Shown: positions 21,870 through 32,905, counted from the first letter of the stretch. The stretch: DNA of 64,000 bases from Brachionus manjavacas (GCA_019054805.1 JAHQIY010000012.1:2480001-2544000), one strand, 5' to 3'. Made by a program: numbers and translations. Notes: generated by a model not told the origin, from the sequence alone.

Positions 21870-22720
21870 TTTATTTAAAGAAAATTTACCTATTGATTCA
21901 TTATTAATAATCGTTTCTAAACTTTTCCGACATGGTAGAAAAAATTCATTTTACTTGAACTTTTTCTAGGAACTTCAGAAAAAACTTTTTTAGATTGGAT
22001 CTCAGTTCTCTCGCCGCTTAAAAATCCTTAATCTCCTTTAGATCTTCGTTTAACTTCAAAATATTTGAATTTAACCTAAATAAATTCGCGTTCAATGAAG
22101 ATATAGCTTTTTCAACTGAATTAAAACCCAGGCTGTTAATTTCTTTTAATTTACCAGTCTAGAAAAAACATAATTTATTAACTCAATAATAAAAATAAAA
22201 GTCTATGCATCGACTTTGATAATAAAAATCTTAAAAAAAAATTATATTTTTAAGAAAAATAAAATTTTCAAAAGTCTTGCATAGGTATTTTTAATAATTT
22301 TACTTTTGTTTTAGGAACTTTGAATATTTTTGAGCATTGAATCGTTGGATTAACAATAAGATGTTTTTTTTCATGCCCAAAAGATATTCTGGTTCCTTGT
22401 AAAAATTAAAAAAGTAAATTTTTGAATAAAAAACCATTTGATTTAAAAAAAAAACTCATGCTTTTCGAGTGGTTCGAGAATTTTAATAATTTCAACACTG
22501 CCTGGCACCTGATTTAAGAAATGAAATGGATGTTTATCGTTTCTATTTCGTAAATGATTGCAATCATTTCTAAATCATCTTCTCTCTAAACATTCTATTC
22601 ATGTTCAGAATCACTATTTGTAATAACTTCATCCTCAGTTTATGCTTTTCTTTTTGATTTTTTTTTCATTTTTTGGTTCTAGCTTATGAGCCATTTTACT
22701 ATAAAATACTTCAGAAAATA
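21870..22720 (-). pseudogene. unrecognised multi-exon pseudogene, right-arm copy
   Basis: Mirror of 13966-14800 on the minus strand, with the same putative exons and the same in-frame stops plus minor differences (for example CTTTTCGAGTGGTTCGAG in place of the left-arm ACTTGACAAGCATG). Both copies carry the shared stops, so the gene was already broken before the duplication. Confidence 0.35.
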
Positions 22721-23009
22721 AAATGATAAAAATAAACTTCAACAGTTTTTTAAAGCTAAATTAGTTATGTTTCCTTTCAAACGTCTTTGTGAATCTCCTG
22801 AAAAAAATTCAGAAATCAAAAGAGAAAGATTTAAAAAGCAAATTTTTTATTTGAAAAAAAAATAATAAGCCAAAGATATTTAATTTTAATTTTAATATTT
22901 TCCTTTTTTTTAACTTATATTATTTTTACTTTTTTTTCTTATTTTTTTCTTTTATTTTATTATATTTAACTTTATTTTGATTTTTTATTTTATTTTTATC
23001 TTTTAAAAT

Positions 23010-23060
23010 CTGAAGGAGCTTAAGCTCGATACAGAAATACGAATAAATAAATAAATTTAA
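23010..23060 (-). repeat. dispersed CCGAGCTAATGCTCC repeat, copy 3
   Basis: CTGAAGGAGCTTAAGCTCGA TACAGAAATACG is the inverted-arm counterpart of copy 2 at 13641-13690. Confidence 0.55.
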
Positions 23061-23214
23061 CTTCATTTCTAATAAAAAAATGATTGACGAGTTTAGTGAA
23101 AATTTAAATAAATTGTCCATAGATTTAAAATGTGGACAAATAACAATTTTTCAAAAACAAAAACCAATGCTTTGTTTAAATAATTACTTACTTATTTACT
23201 TATTATCTGCACTA

Positions 23215-24425
23215 CATATGATGGAAATTTATTTTGGAGATGTACTGTAACTGATTGTAAAACACGTTGTCCTACTTTTGGTGATAGATTTGGACATTAA
23301 TATGCTGTGAAAAGTGATGATTAAGTTCATCATGAAAGATTAAAAGAAATGCTCAATGGGTATAGCAAATAAATCTTTAAAGCTTTTTCGAGAATATTAT
23401 TTTATTGTTAAAATATAAAATATTTAGCTTCTTTAAATTGATAAATTAATTGATTGAATGCGTTAGCTACAAAATAAAATTTACGGCTGTGTATTAAAAT
23501 TGCATTGATCAAAATAGCAAAATCATAATAGCGATATCATAAAAGCGATATCATAAAAGCGAAAATTACATGTTGTTTTAATGTTCAAAATAACATTATC
23601 AAATTAATATAATAATTTTTTAATACTCAAAATAACACGTTCACAATTGCTTATTCAAAATATCAAGTTTGAAGCTAAATTAACTAGAAACTCACAGCCT
23701 ATGTACGTTCTTTCTTTAAAAAAACACGCGAAGGACTAACATACTTTCCGAGTACAATAAGTTCAGATTTTGAGAAGGCTTTCATTGGGTCTATTAAGAA
23801 TGTTTTTCCTGGTAGTCAAGTCGATTGCTGTTTTTTTCATTTCAAGCAGTCAATATTTAGAAAAATCATAAATCTAGGCTTAAAAAAACGATTATTGGAG
23901 TAACAAGGTTATGCGGAAAAAATTTATTTTACCACACTGTTTAGCTTATTTACCTTGTAATGATGTCATTATTGCTTTTAATTAACTCAAAAATAGTGAA
24001 GATTTATCTGATACAAGAGTTAAAGATTTTTATGATTATGTAGAAGAAAATTATGTTGTGAAATATAGCGTTAAGCGTGAACGTTATAACAAAAAAATTA
24101 CTGAAGAAAAACCACCAACTTTTTCAATTGATTTATGGAATTTACATGACAGGTTAATGCAAGATTTACCTAAAACTAACACTGCTTGTGAGTCCTGGCA
24201 TAATTCATTCTCAGGACTTTTGAACGTCCACCCATTGATATATGAATAAATCGATACTTTGATAAAGGAATAAAATAAAATTGAAACAAATTGGTTGAAG
24301 TTTAACAGGTTTAATTGTCAAAAATTCAACTACATTAAATGATGATTCGTTTGTCAAAGTAATGAAAAAGTATGATCCTTCAAAAAAATTAGAAACATTA
24401 CACAATTTAGCTTTATTACTTATAT
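23215..24425 (+). pseudogene. decayed MULE transposase with FLYWCH finger, right copy
   Basis: Domains in order on the plus strand: a FLYWCH zinc finger (FWRCTVTDCKTRCPTFGDRF, then H) at about 23225-23300; a region with stops; the transposase core with SDFEKAFIGSIKNVFPGSQ (catalytic Asp) and C.FHFKQS..R near 23765-23860; and the C-terminal segment FSIDLWNLHDRLMQDLPKTN with a CESWHNSF motif (24121-24215), which in MULE transposases carries the catalytic Glu neighbourhood. Several frameshifts and stops break it. The C-terminal part lies outside the inverted arm and is missing from the left copy. It is a relic of an autonomous cut-and-paste transposon. Confidence 0.7.
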
Positions 24426-24540
24426 AATTTTTGTTCTAATTGATAAATTAATTGATGTATGCTATTTTGAATTTAATAAAAGTGCCGATATTCTAATAAT
24501 GTTATTTTGAATACGCTAATTTAAACATTGTTATAATAAT

Positions 24541-24760
24541 ACTTCCCAGTCAAATTACTTTTCGAAAATCTACCGAAAAAATTTCGAAAAGTCAAAAAAT
24601 TACGAAAATTTTTCGAAATTTTTTCGAAAAAAAGAATGAAAAAAAAACACTACGAAAATTCTATGAAAAATTCTCGAAAAACAATTTCAGAAAACTTTTC
24701 TTTTTTGAAACCCACATAACTTTCGAAAAATTTTCGAAATAAATTCGAAATTTTCGTATA
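24541..24760. repeat. TTTTCGAAAA palindromic-word cluster
   Basis: About fifteen overlapping TTCGAAA/TTTCGAA words occur in 220 bp, in both directions. It has no coding potential and its function is unknown. Confidence 0.5.
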
Positions 24761-24860
24761 GCTTCCTAATTAAAATAAAAAATTCCAAAACAATTTGCAA
24801 AATGTCGATATTATTCTAAAATAGAAAATTTTCTGAATTATTGAATAATTTTTGAAATAT

Positions 24861-24925
24861 TGAATACTATAATGATTCTTTTAGATTATCAGACAGATAA
24901 TCTGATAGAATCATTATAGTATTCA
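24861..24925. repeat. 65-bp imperfect palindrome
   Basis: The outer stem TGAATACTATAATGATTCT pairs with AGAATCATTATAGTATTCA, and an inner 8-bp stem AGATTATC/GATAATCT sits at the centre. It could extrude as a cruciform or be a tiny MITE. Confidence 0.7.
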
Positions 24926-24978
24926 TTAATACAGAAAGAATAAAAAAAATTAATTTTTTTAAGAAATAATTTATCAAT

Positions 24979-25701
24979 ATGGCTAAAAAATTTCGGCGAA
25001 ATTATTTATGTCTAAATTCTACAGATCTGATTCCAAGAAAATCTCAACATTTGTTCACCTTGAACCCGGCACTTGGATCTCAGTCATTAAAAGAACCCAT
25101 GGATTTTCTAAAAGTTGTAGGAAGTCAAAAAATTAGTGAAAGTTGTCAGTCTTTTACGCAATATGCTCATTTTAATGAATCCAAGAAAAATAATAAAGTG
25201 AGTCAGTCACCACTCGTTCAACAAACCGGAAAGTGATTTCGGAGCCAAAATCACTCCATAATGAGCATATAGACCGAAAATTGCGTATTTGCTTATCGAT
25301 TTATAAACTCTACATAAAAAACAAAATGACCAAAACTTGTATTAACGAAGTCATAAAGCAAATAGGAATTCTAAGATCAGATGTTAAAATTCCTGCATGT
25401 ATTGACAAAATTGTCCTTTACTTATCCAGAAATGAATATAAGGATTCCAAAATATGTCCCAAGAGTACCTAGAGACTTAAATAGTGTTAAATATTGGAAA
25501 GCAAGTGAATTTTTGTCATTCATTCTTTTTTACGCTTTACCAATATTTAGAGGAATAATGAATTTAGACCAGTTAAACCATTTCATAAATCTGGTCGTTG
25601 TCATAGAAAATTTACTATTGAAACAAGTAAATACAAGTTATTTAAAAGATATTAAAATTTTGTTAAGTGATTTTGTTAGGGATACGACAAAATTCTACTA
25701 A
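24979..25701 (+). pseudogene. decayed transposase-associated ORF (CACTA/DUF4218-like C-terminal region)
   Basis: Three overlapping frames (24979-25236, 25233-25472, 25381-25701) look like one broken protein with two frameshifts. The last piece has PRVPRDLNSVKYWKASEFLS followed by FILFYALPIF and HFINLVVVIENLLL. The pattern of Pro-Arg-x-L, then WKASE(W/F)R-F-L-Y, then a His-containing helix is seen in proteins of CACTA-like and related transposons. The first part (KFRRNYLCLNSTDLIPRK) is not recognised. The assignment rests on motif resemblance only. Confidence 0.4.
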
Positions 25702-26115
25702 TAAAAAAAACCAGCAATTTGAAAGATATTAATTTTTATTAGTTTTCATTTTTTTAATTTTATCTAGAAAAAATTTATTAACTAATTAATTTCTATAAAG
25801 TCGGAAAATTTCTTATTTTTAATTCAATTTTTTTTATCACTTAGGTCTAAAAATATAAAAAGTTGATAATTAACTGACTAATTATATCAAAAAAGCCTAA
25901 ACATGAATTTTAATCCTTTTATGAGCCTACAATTGTAAAGAAGGCTTCATATTTTTTCAAGTTAGCAACCTCCTTCCTTTCTTTTTCACATCATGAATTA
26001 GTATTGGGTATATTGATACTTATAAAAAGAGAAACCAATCTTTAATTATTTTTTTGTATAAAATTGAAAATTAAATAAATTACTTTTTTTAAAAATTCAT
26101 CATTAATCTAAAAAA
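25702..26115. other. AT-rich intergenic DNA
   Basis: No gene seen. It is the likely promoter side of the BEN-like pseudogene; TATTGATACTTATAAAAAGA near 26010 is a possible TATA region. Confidence 0.35.
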
Positions 26116-27225
26116 ATGACAAATAGTATAGAAAAAACGCATGCGATTGCACAATATGAAGAAAATGGACAAAAAATTTTTTCTGTAATCATGATCAATG
26201 ATATTTTTCTTGATGATGATGACGAAGAAATTTTGATTGAACAATCGTATCAGTTTAAGCTAAAAAAGAAGAAAGACTCCGATGTAAGCTCAGGAATAGT
26301 TAAGTACATAGGCCCTAAAAATATTTGTGAGAAAAATTTAACTAAGATAAGTACTTATAAAAAATACAGTCCTCAAAAAAACATAAAAAATAGCACTTGT
26401 AAGAGCTCAATTAGTGTAAGTAGGCAAAATAATGAACGGGTAAAAAAAAATTCGTCGTATAAAAATAGTTCCTTAAAAAATGGCCATAAAGAAAATGAAA
26501 GCTTTGATGAAAATTAAGATGAAGTTGAGTTACATCATAATTTAAAAAATACACCAATACATAATGAATATGATAGGAAACTAAATAAAAGAGATGAATA
26601 TATAAATGACTTAAAGAAAAAACTAGAAGACAAGGAAAGGGAAAACAAAGAATTGATAGAAAAAATAGATACATATAAACGATTGACGGGTAAATTAAAA
26701 ATTTTTCAAATTTCAATGTTATTTTATCACTTTTAAAATTTAAGATCCTTCATTCATACAAAATATTTTACCATTGTGCGTGCAAATACTAAATATGTAG
26801 GTTCTGAAAAAGAGTTTGAAGAGATAAAGAAATTTGGGACGAACACTACAGAAAAACTTATTCACAATAGCTACGAAGGAATCTATATGCACTAAAACTT
26901 GTTTAATCGAATTAAAATAATGATTGAACAGAAACAAAGTGGCACATCAATATTTCGAGTAATGGCCAAAGCACTTGTTCCTGATGCTGATGTTTGGGCA
27001 AAAAGTACAGGATCAAAAATCGACCAGAACAATCCAGCTCTAAGGGCTGCAAAAGGTAAGAATTTCAAAGTTTTTGGAACTAATATTTTCATTGATTATA
27101 TTTTTTTTTAAGATTTATTCTTTGATCAGAACATTGGATTCAATGAATCAATATACAAACTAGTTCTACGTGGGATTTGTTCGGAATGCAAGACTGAAAC
27201 CGAAAAGAAAAAAACTGAATTTAAA
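26116..27225 (+). pseudogene. three-exon BEN-domain-like gene, broken
   Basis: Exon 1 (26116-26689) starts MTNSIEKTHAIAQYEENGQK, has an acidic DDDDEE stretch, a Lys/Ser-rich middle and a coiled coil (DYINDLKKKLEDKERENKEL type). It is interrupted by a TAA at 26515. Intron 1 (26690-26744) and intron 2 (27056-27112) have GT...AAG ends and sizes typical of this genome. Exons 2-3 read FRVMAKALVPDADVWAKSTG, then NPALRAAKDLFFDQNIGFNE and LVLRGICSECK, resembling a BEN domain (helical, DNA or protein binding). A TAA at 26893 and a frame change in exon 2 add further breaks. The 3' end runs straight into the transposon at 27226, so the terminus may also be lost. The acidic/coil/BEN layout suggests a nuclear regulator or a transposon-encoded protein. 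Confidence 0.45.
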
Positions 27226-28338
27226 TGGGTCTAGTCCATAGTGTTATCAAATGATAACATAATATGTTATCAAACAGGTCACCCCCAATTATGTTATCAA
27301 ATTGATAACATCTTTTGTTATCAAGAAATTATGTTATCAATTAAATGTTTAAAAAAAAAATTTTAAATTTTGTTATCTAATATTTTATTTTGTTATCAAT
27401 TATTATATTTCGTTATCAATAAAAAATTATTCTAATTTCTTGTTGTGACTACGAATCATATGTAATTTTAAACCACGAATGCCTTCCATAAATTTACCAC
27501 ATTCAGGACACTCAGTGGGATTTTTTTTATTGCTAAGAACTCGTTTGATTAAATCTAATGATTCATTTGATGATTTTGGTTGTTATAAAGATTTAATTTC
27601 ACACATTAATGCCTTTTTCTTTACCTCACATGTTAAATTAGCCATTTGTTTTGTCAATTTATTGATTTTCTCCTCATTGCTAATCAATTTTTTTAAACTT
27701 TCTTCTTTTTCTGGTTCAATTTCATTTGGTATATCATCCGTTTTAAATCTACCACAAGATGTACAACGCCAATTAAGTAACCGGGTGTTTGCATCTTTGC
27801 TACGCTTTTGCAAAATAAGGTGACATAACTTGATTTTGTTTTGTACATTTTGTATTTACACAAACACGCGTCGTAAAAACTAAGCCATATTCTAACAAAT
27901 TTTGGTAAATTTTGTTTCGAAAATATTTTCTTTTTTATTCATTTTCTTTTTGAATATTTTTTACTTTAGATGGTTTTATTTATACTTAAATTTTTGAAAT
28001 TCAATTTTGTTGAATCATCTTAATACTTAGAATTGCAATTTTTAAACCAAAATTTAACTTTGCAATTTTATTTAGATTATGTAATTTTTGAAATTTTTAA
28101 AATTTTGACAAATTAAGACAAATTAAAAATTGTGTTATCGATATAAAAATTTATTTTTATTTTTTAAATTTTGGTTATCAATTATCAAATTTAGTTATCA
28201 ATTTTTAGATTTTGTTATCTAAGTTGATAACATAATTTCTTGATAACAAAAGATGTTATCAATTTGATAACATAATTGGGGGTGACCTGTTTGATAACAT
28301 ATTATGTTATCATTTGATAACACTATGGACTAGACCCA
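27226..28338. mobile_element. 1.1-kb DNA transposon with perfect 115-bp terminal inverted repeats
   Basis: Positions 27226-27340 and 28224-28338 are exact reverse complements over 115 bp, starting TGGGTCTAGTCCATAGTG. Inside and next to the repeats the words TGTTATCA/TGATAACA occur many times, in places as long palindromes. If the outermost T/A is flanking, AAT is repeated on both sides as a 3-bp target duplication. It carries one minus-strand ORF with a C2H2 finger but no recognisable transposase, so it is non-autonomous. TIR identity implies very recent movement. Confidence 0.85.
27427..27813 (-). pseudogene. C2H2 zinc-finger ORF inside the TIR transposon, one in-frame stop
   Basis: 129 codons in one frame, interrupted by a single TAA after ALMCEIKSL (27583-27585). 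The first part has a CysxxCys pair in NWRCTSCGRF and a Glu/Lys-rich coiled-coil-like stretch. After the stop, the same frame reads NPTECPECGKFMEGIRGLK and HMIRSHNKK, a C2H2 finger (C-x2-C-x12-H-x4-H), and ends with a proper stop. No ATG was found at the head; the frame is open upstream to about 27834. It may be a fragment of the transposase's DNA-binding domain or a captured finger. The stop may be genuine decay or a sequencing error. Confidence 0.5.
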
Positions 28339-30511
28339 ATTTTTTTTTTAATATTAATATTTTTTTATAAACAAATTAAAAACTTTAAATTAATAATCTA
28401 AATTTTAATAAATATTTTTTTTTAAAATCATCTTAAAATTTATCTAATGATTAAAATAATTAAGTTTATAATGGAATTTTTAAGTTCGCCCTACGAATCG
28501 ATTTCGTAAAATAATTGTGAAAAATTTTCTTTGATGACCATCTTTGATGTTTTTTTTTCGAAAATTAATTTCGAAATTTTTTCTTTTTTTTTCAGTTATT
28601 GATTTGACTGGGTTTAATTGCTATTCTAAACTAAGCTTTTTTAATATTGCTATTATGATAATTTTATTTTGATCAATGATTTTTTGATTTTTTACCAAAA
28701 TTTAATATTTATTTGTTTATATCAGTTTCGGAGTATGATTAGTTTTTTCATAGTATTTAGTGCGTATTCATGTTGCTTCGGTTACTTTCTTAAAAAAGAT
28801 TGGAAAATAATGATCAGTTATTTGTTCACTTCTTTCTAACATTTTTATAAATTAAATACCAACAAGAAATAAAACAAACTGCCAATACTCTCTTATTTTT
28901 TTCAGATGATTCGGGTACTATTTATATTTTCAGAGAGATCGAAAATCGTGAAAACATGATTGAAAGATTGATTTTTAAATTGAAAATGAAAATAGTGTCA
29001 AAAGCAAAAACGTTAGGTAATCTTTACAAATCTTTGATTTGAAAAAATCCTGGATAATTTTTTTTTTACTTGTTTGAATTCATTCTCAGAAATAAACATC
29101 AAAAAAATACAAGTTATTCAAATTCAGCAATGAGATATATTTTGAAGCTGAAATATGATACCCTAAATATACTGCCCCAAAGGCTTTAAATAAACTTAGA
29201 TATAAACATTATTTTTCCATAAAAAATTTCCGTTCGTTTTCTGAAAGCTTTTTAGTATACTTTGGAAAAATCTTATTCAATATTTGAATTATTTAAATTG
29301 CCTATTTTTAACCTTTCAAAAATTACAAGAAGCATTATTTGTATTTAAAAAAGAATTCATTTTAATGAATGGCTTACACTTTGCTTTTTATGTTTGGTCT
29401 AAATTCTTAGAAAGTGAATTATTAATTTAATTTTAAATGCTAAATAATTTCAGTCAATTAACTTGAGATAAAATTATTAATAATAATATAAAGCTTATTC
29501 AAAAAAAAATTATAAAATCAGTCAAATTTGAAATTTAGTTTTTGCCGATTTTTACCATCAAAAAGTTTGATCCAAACAAACTTTTTTGTAAATTCCATCT
29601 TGGTTTAATTTCGAATCTTCATAATTGAAATTAAACTCTTAAGTAAATCTTGAATGAGTTAATTTTTTATTTAGAAATTTAGAATATTGAAAATTCATTT
29701 TTAACTTTTAAATAATTAATTTTTTTTTTGTTTTTCTGTACCGAGCTAATGCTCTTTCAGCATAAAATATATGAAAAAAATATAATAAAAACTTAAATAG
29801 TTAATTTTTTATGTTTTTCAATTGAATAGAAAAACTGGGTATAGTCAGTTAGTATAGTTTGAATGGTATTGTCAGCTATTAAGTAGGTTTACTATAGTCT
29901 ATTATGCTAAATATTCTTTTTTTTTTCTCGGGATTTGTCAATGTTTTTTTTTTTTTTTATTGGAATAATCTATCAAAAATTAAATTTTCGTTTTTTTAAA
30001 CGTTATTTTTAAAAATTTGTAAAAATAGATTGTAAAGAAGTTAAATCCATATCGATTATTCAAAGTTTTTTTAATAAAATTAATTTTTTTATTCGTTTTG
30101 AAAATAAAATGAGCTACTTTTATAAAAAACTTAAATTTTCGGGGCAATCGGGTTATTATTTGAGGCTATTAGGTAAACTCTAATTTCGAATTTTATCACC
30201 TTAGTTTGCTTAAATATAAATTATTTTAAAAAAAGATCACACATTTAGGCCATCTTTCAATAGATTTCAAATATTTTGTGCATACATAAATACTTCTCAG
30301 TATTTATAATTTTTTGACTCTTGTCGACTATGTGAACTTCATGTTCACTAAATATGTGGTCTTTGTCATCTTATTGGGTTTGTGATCTGTGCTGAAAAAA
30401 TGAGCGATCACATTTTTTGTGTTGATCCTATGTACACCGACTACTCAAAAGTTTTTGAGCATTAAAGCATGTTATCCAAAACTTATTTACAAACTTGAAT
30501 AATATTTATTA
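28339..30511. other. AT-rich intergenic DNA with possible isolated exons
   Basis: No supported gene. One open stretch preceded by TTTTTTCAG (28906-29015) reads DDSGTIYIFREIENRENMIE and ends before GTAATC, so it could be an exon of an unrecognised gene, but no partner exons could be chained convincingly. Confidence 0.3.
29730..29775 (+). repeat. dispersed CCGAGCTAATGCTCC repeat, copy 4
   Basis: TTTTTCTGTACCGAGCTAAT then GCTCTTTCAGCATAAAATATATG. Confidence 0.6.
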
Positions 30512-31640
30512 TAGTGGATAAAAGATTTTTTGACTGAGAGTAGCAAAAGAGTTGTTTTGGGGTAATCAGTTTGATCTTGAGAGGAGGTCTCAAGTGGTAT
30601 GCCTCAAGGTTTTGTTATTGGACCAATTTTATTTGTCGTATATAAAAATGATTTACCAGAAGTGTTAGAGAGTACGTGTAAGATGTATGCAGATGATAAC
30701 AAGTTACTTTATATCTGGAAATCCATCCCAAACAATAATTTACAAAACGACATAATAAAACTAGAACGATGGTCGATGGATTGGGAAGTGGAACTAAATG
30801 GTAAGAAATGTAAAGTTGTCTATTATTGAAAGAATAACGTAATTATTGATTATTTTATGCGTGATCAAAATAGAATAGCTCAGCGTATATCTTCAAGCAA
30901 TGGTGAAAATGATTTGGGAATGATTGTTTCTAGTGATTTAAATGGCAAAATCAAGTGAATTTATCAGTAATCACTAATTTATCAAAGCCAATAAAGTCCT
31001 CGGTATTTTAAGAAATGGTTTCTCTAGACTTAGTAAAAATGCATTCAAGCTTTTATACCAGTCTCTTATTAGACCTTAACTTGAATATACGATTTGTGTT
31101 TGGAGCCCAGTTCAAAAACGTGACATAAACCCGTTTGAAAAAGTACAAGAAAGGGCTACAAAATTGGTTGATAATTTGAAGGTGTTGAACATGAAGAAAA
31201 ACTCAAACAACTATCACTAGACTCTTTAAGTAAGAGACGTGTTCGTGGTGACTAAATCCAGTTCTTTAAGCTTGTAAGTGGAATCAATTATGCGAATAAC
31301 AACCATTTGATCAAGGGAAATCAGTTTAGGTTAAATCGTGAATTGGCTAAAACCAGTCAGAGCAGACATACGTTTTTAATAAATCGAATTGTACCAAAAT
31401 GGAATAAATTTCCTAATGAAAAAGTTACAGCGAAAAGTTTGAATAGTTTCAAAGCGCAATTAGACGAATGGATAAATGGAAACTGCTAAAGCTCATTTAT
31501 GGGCTAGGTACTTACTTTACTGCATATCAATGCAGCATTTTATACTACCACTAATACTTTTTAACTTAATTTGATTTAAGTAGATAATCAACTATATGCA
31601 GTAGCCTCTGTGTCAGATCGGAGGCGTTGCTAAAAAAGGT
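30512..31640 (+). pseudogene. decayed CR1/jockey-group non-LTR element: RT to 3' UTR
   Basis: The RT is readable across frame changes: WIKDFLTESSKRVVLG, SQV(S)GMPQGFVIGPILF (motif B), CKMYADDNKLLY (motif C, 30681-30715), MDWEVELNGKKCKV, then ENDLGMIVSSDL, LGILRNGFSRLSKNAFKLLY, and at the end SRHTFLINRIVPKWNKFPNE and FKAQLDEWINGNC with a stop at 31487-31489. A 3' UTR with GCCTCTGTGTCAGATCGGAG follows. Several frameshifts and stops make it inactive. A second copy of the UTR segment lies inverted at 33058-33113. Confidence 0.75.
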
Positions 31641-32063
31641 ACTAGAAAAGGAGATGAGCGCCTCCTCATTTTCCACTAGGAATTTGGACAATAATTATTG
31701 AAATTCGTTCAATTTACTTAAATTAAGACCTGCTTTATTTATTTCAAATGAGTCGATATATGAAGATACATACACCACCGCCTCAGCGTCCATCACTACT
31801 TTCCTTTCTGTACAGATTGTATCCTTTAACGTTTGTAATTGAGATCTTCTTGAACCAAGTCACACTAACTGCCACAATTTGTGGGCTTTAGATTTTTTAT
31901 ATATATATTTTTATTCTGAAGATGCATCAGCTTGGAAAAATGAATAAATAAATAAACCATGCCACTTTAAAATGAACGTGAGCTTTACAATGCAACCAAA
32001 TACTAAACTTTTCTTGCCCAAAAAAATGCGGGTCAAAAAATAAAAAAGTAATGGTTGAATATC
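31641..32063. other. intergenic, with a diverged dispersed repeat
   Basis: The minus strand at about 31894-31965 reads TTATTTATTC...CCAAGCTGATGCATCTTCAGAATAAAAATATAT, a diverged copy of the CCGAGCTAATGCTCC repeat. No gene seen. Confidence 0.4.
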
Positions 32064-32217
32064 AATTTTGTATTTTTTCTTTGTTTAATAATTAAATGTG
32101 GTATTCCACATTGAACTAAAATTTTATTATCTATTATATATATTCTATTATTAAAAAATAAATTTTTGATTTTTAATTGACAAAACTGTTCACTATTTTT
32201 GCACCGAGTTGATTATT

Positions 32218-32448
32218 TTAAAAATATCCTGGGTAACCACCAAAACCTTGATATCCACCAAAGCCACCTAATCCTCCTCCAAGATGGAGAGCCGGACCAC
32301 AAGGATTAATTGGCATTGGAACTGGCATCGGAACTGGTACTGGTGTTGGTATTGGCATTGGCATTGGCATTGGCATTGGTGGAGCAATTGGCAAAGCTGG
32401 AGCCAATGGCACTACTGGAACACCGCATCGAGAACGTCCACAACCCAT
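32218..32448 (-). CDS. small predicted lipid-anchored Pro/Met- and Gly-rich protein, member C
   Basis: 76 aa, not assigned to a known family. It starts MGCGRSRCG (myristoylation-type Gly2/Ser6; Cys3 and Cys8 available for palmitoylation), then VPVVPLAPALPIAPP, a PMPMPMPMPIPTPVPVPMP repeat, the INPCGPALHLGGG block shared with copies A and B, and a shortened Gly-Tyr tail (GGFGGYQGFGGYPGYF). It is the shortest Pro-repeat member and lacks the expanded GGGYPGLG units. A TATA box and the upstream motif are present. Its 3' end is duplicated in inverted orientation at 32841. The predicted site is the membrane face in the cytosol; the role is unknown. Confidence 0.72.
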   Translation of the reverse strand: MGCGRSRCGVPVVPLAPALPIAPPMPMPMPMPIPTPVPVPMPVPMPINPCGPALHLGGGLGGFGGYQGFGGYPGYF

Positions 32449-32521
32449 TTTGATTTCTTATTTATGTTCTAGTTAAAACTAAAAATTTTTTTTTGATTTG
32501 AAAAAAATCAGCGTATTGCCT

Positions 32522-32628
32522 TTTATTTATAAGCTTCAAAATCAAATTGAATATTTTATTTTATTTGTTATTGAATAAGATGGTACAAGCCAAAAACTAT
32601 TCATTCAATTATCATGTAGGTGTTGAAT
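32522..32628 (-). promoter_or_regulatory. promoter of gene C
   Basis: In gene orientation, GATTCAACACCTAC (32628-32615) precedes AGCTTATAAATAAAA (box at 32531-32522), which lies 74 nt before the ATG at 32448. Confidence 0.55.
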
Positions 32629-32840
32629 CCAAGTTTAGCCAAGTTTAGAGAGTTTTTTATTCTTGATCAAATCGTTCAAAAACAATGCAATAATTATTTT
32701 TTTTAGTTTCATTTTGTGCTGTATTTCATGCATAAATGTAGAAAAGGTTTAATTTAAAAGAATTTTAAAAATTGTCTAAGCGATAATTTTCTTTTTTTTT
32801 CATTTAATTCATTTACAATCAAAATCAATTTTATTTGAAG

Positions 32841-32905
32841 GAGGAGGAGGATTAGGTGGCTTTGGTGGATATCAAGGTTTTGGTGGTTACCCAGGATATT
32901 TTTTA
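32841..32905 (+). pseudogene. 3' fragment of gene C (inverted copy)
   Basis: It encodes GGLGGFGGYQGFGGYPGYF, as in gene C, but has no N-terminus, and the stop codon has changed (TTTTTAAAA to TTTTTTAAA), so the frame reads on. It is a by-product of the inverted duplication. Confidence 0.75.

Larger units (their letters stand above)
19493..24087 (-). repeat. right arm of the large inverted duplication
   Basis: Reverse complement of 12381-17178. It lacks the 270-bp insertion of the left arm and has a small local expansion of ATATCATAAAAGCG near 23530-23570. The MULE reading continues past the arm's outer end to about 24425, so the right side preserves more of the original locus than the left. 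Confidence 0.9.

Noticed and set aside
12381..24087. The palindrome as one giant MULE with 4.7-kb terminal inverted repeats
   Set aside because: The arms contain a promoter-bearing host-type gene and broken internal MULE pieces, one arm ends within a transposase, and no target duplication is visible at the outer ends. A segmental inverted duplication fits better.
27226..28338. LTR retrotransposon or solo LTR pair
   Set aside because: The end repeats are inverted, not direct, and no RT, primer-binding site or polypurine tract is present.
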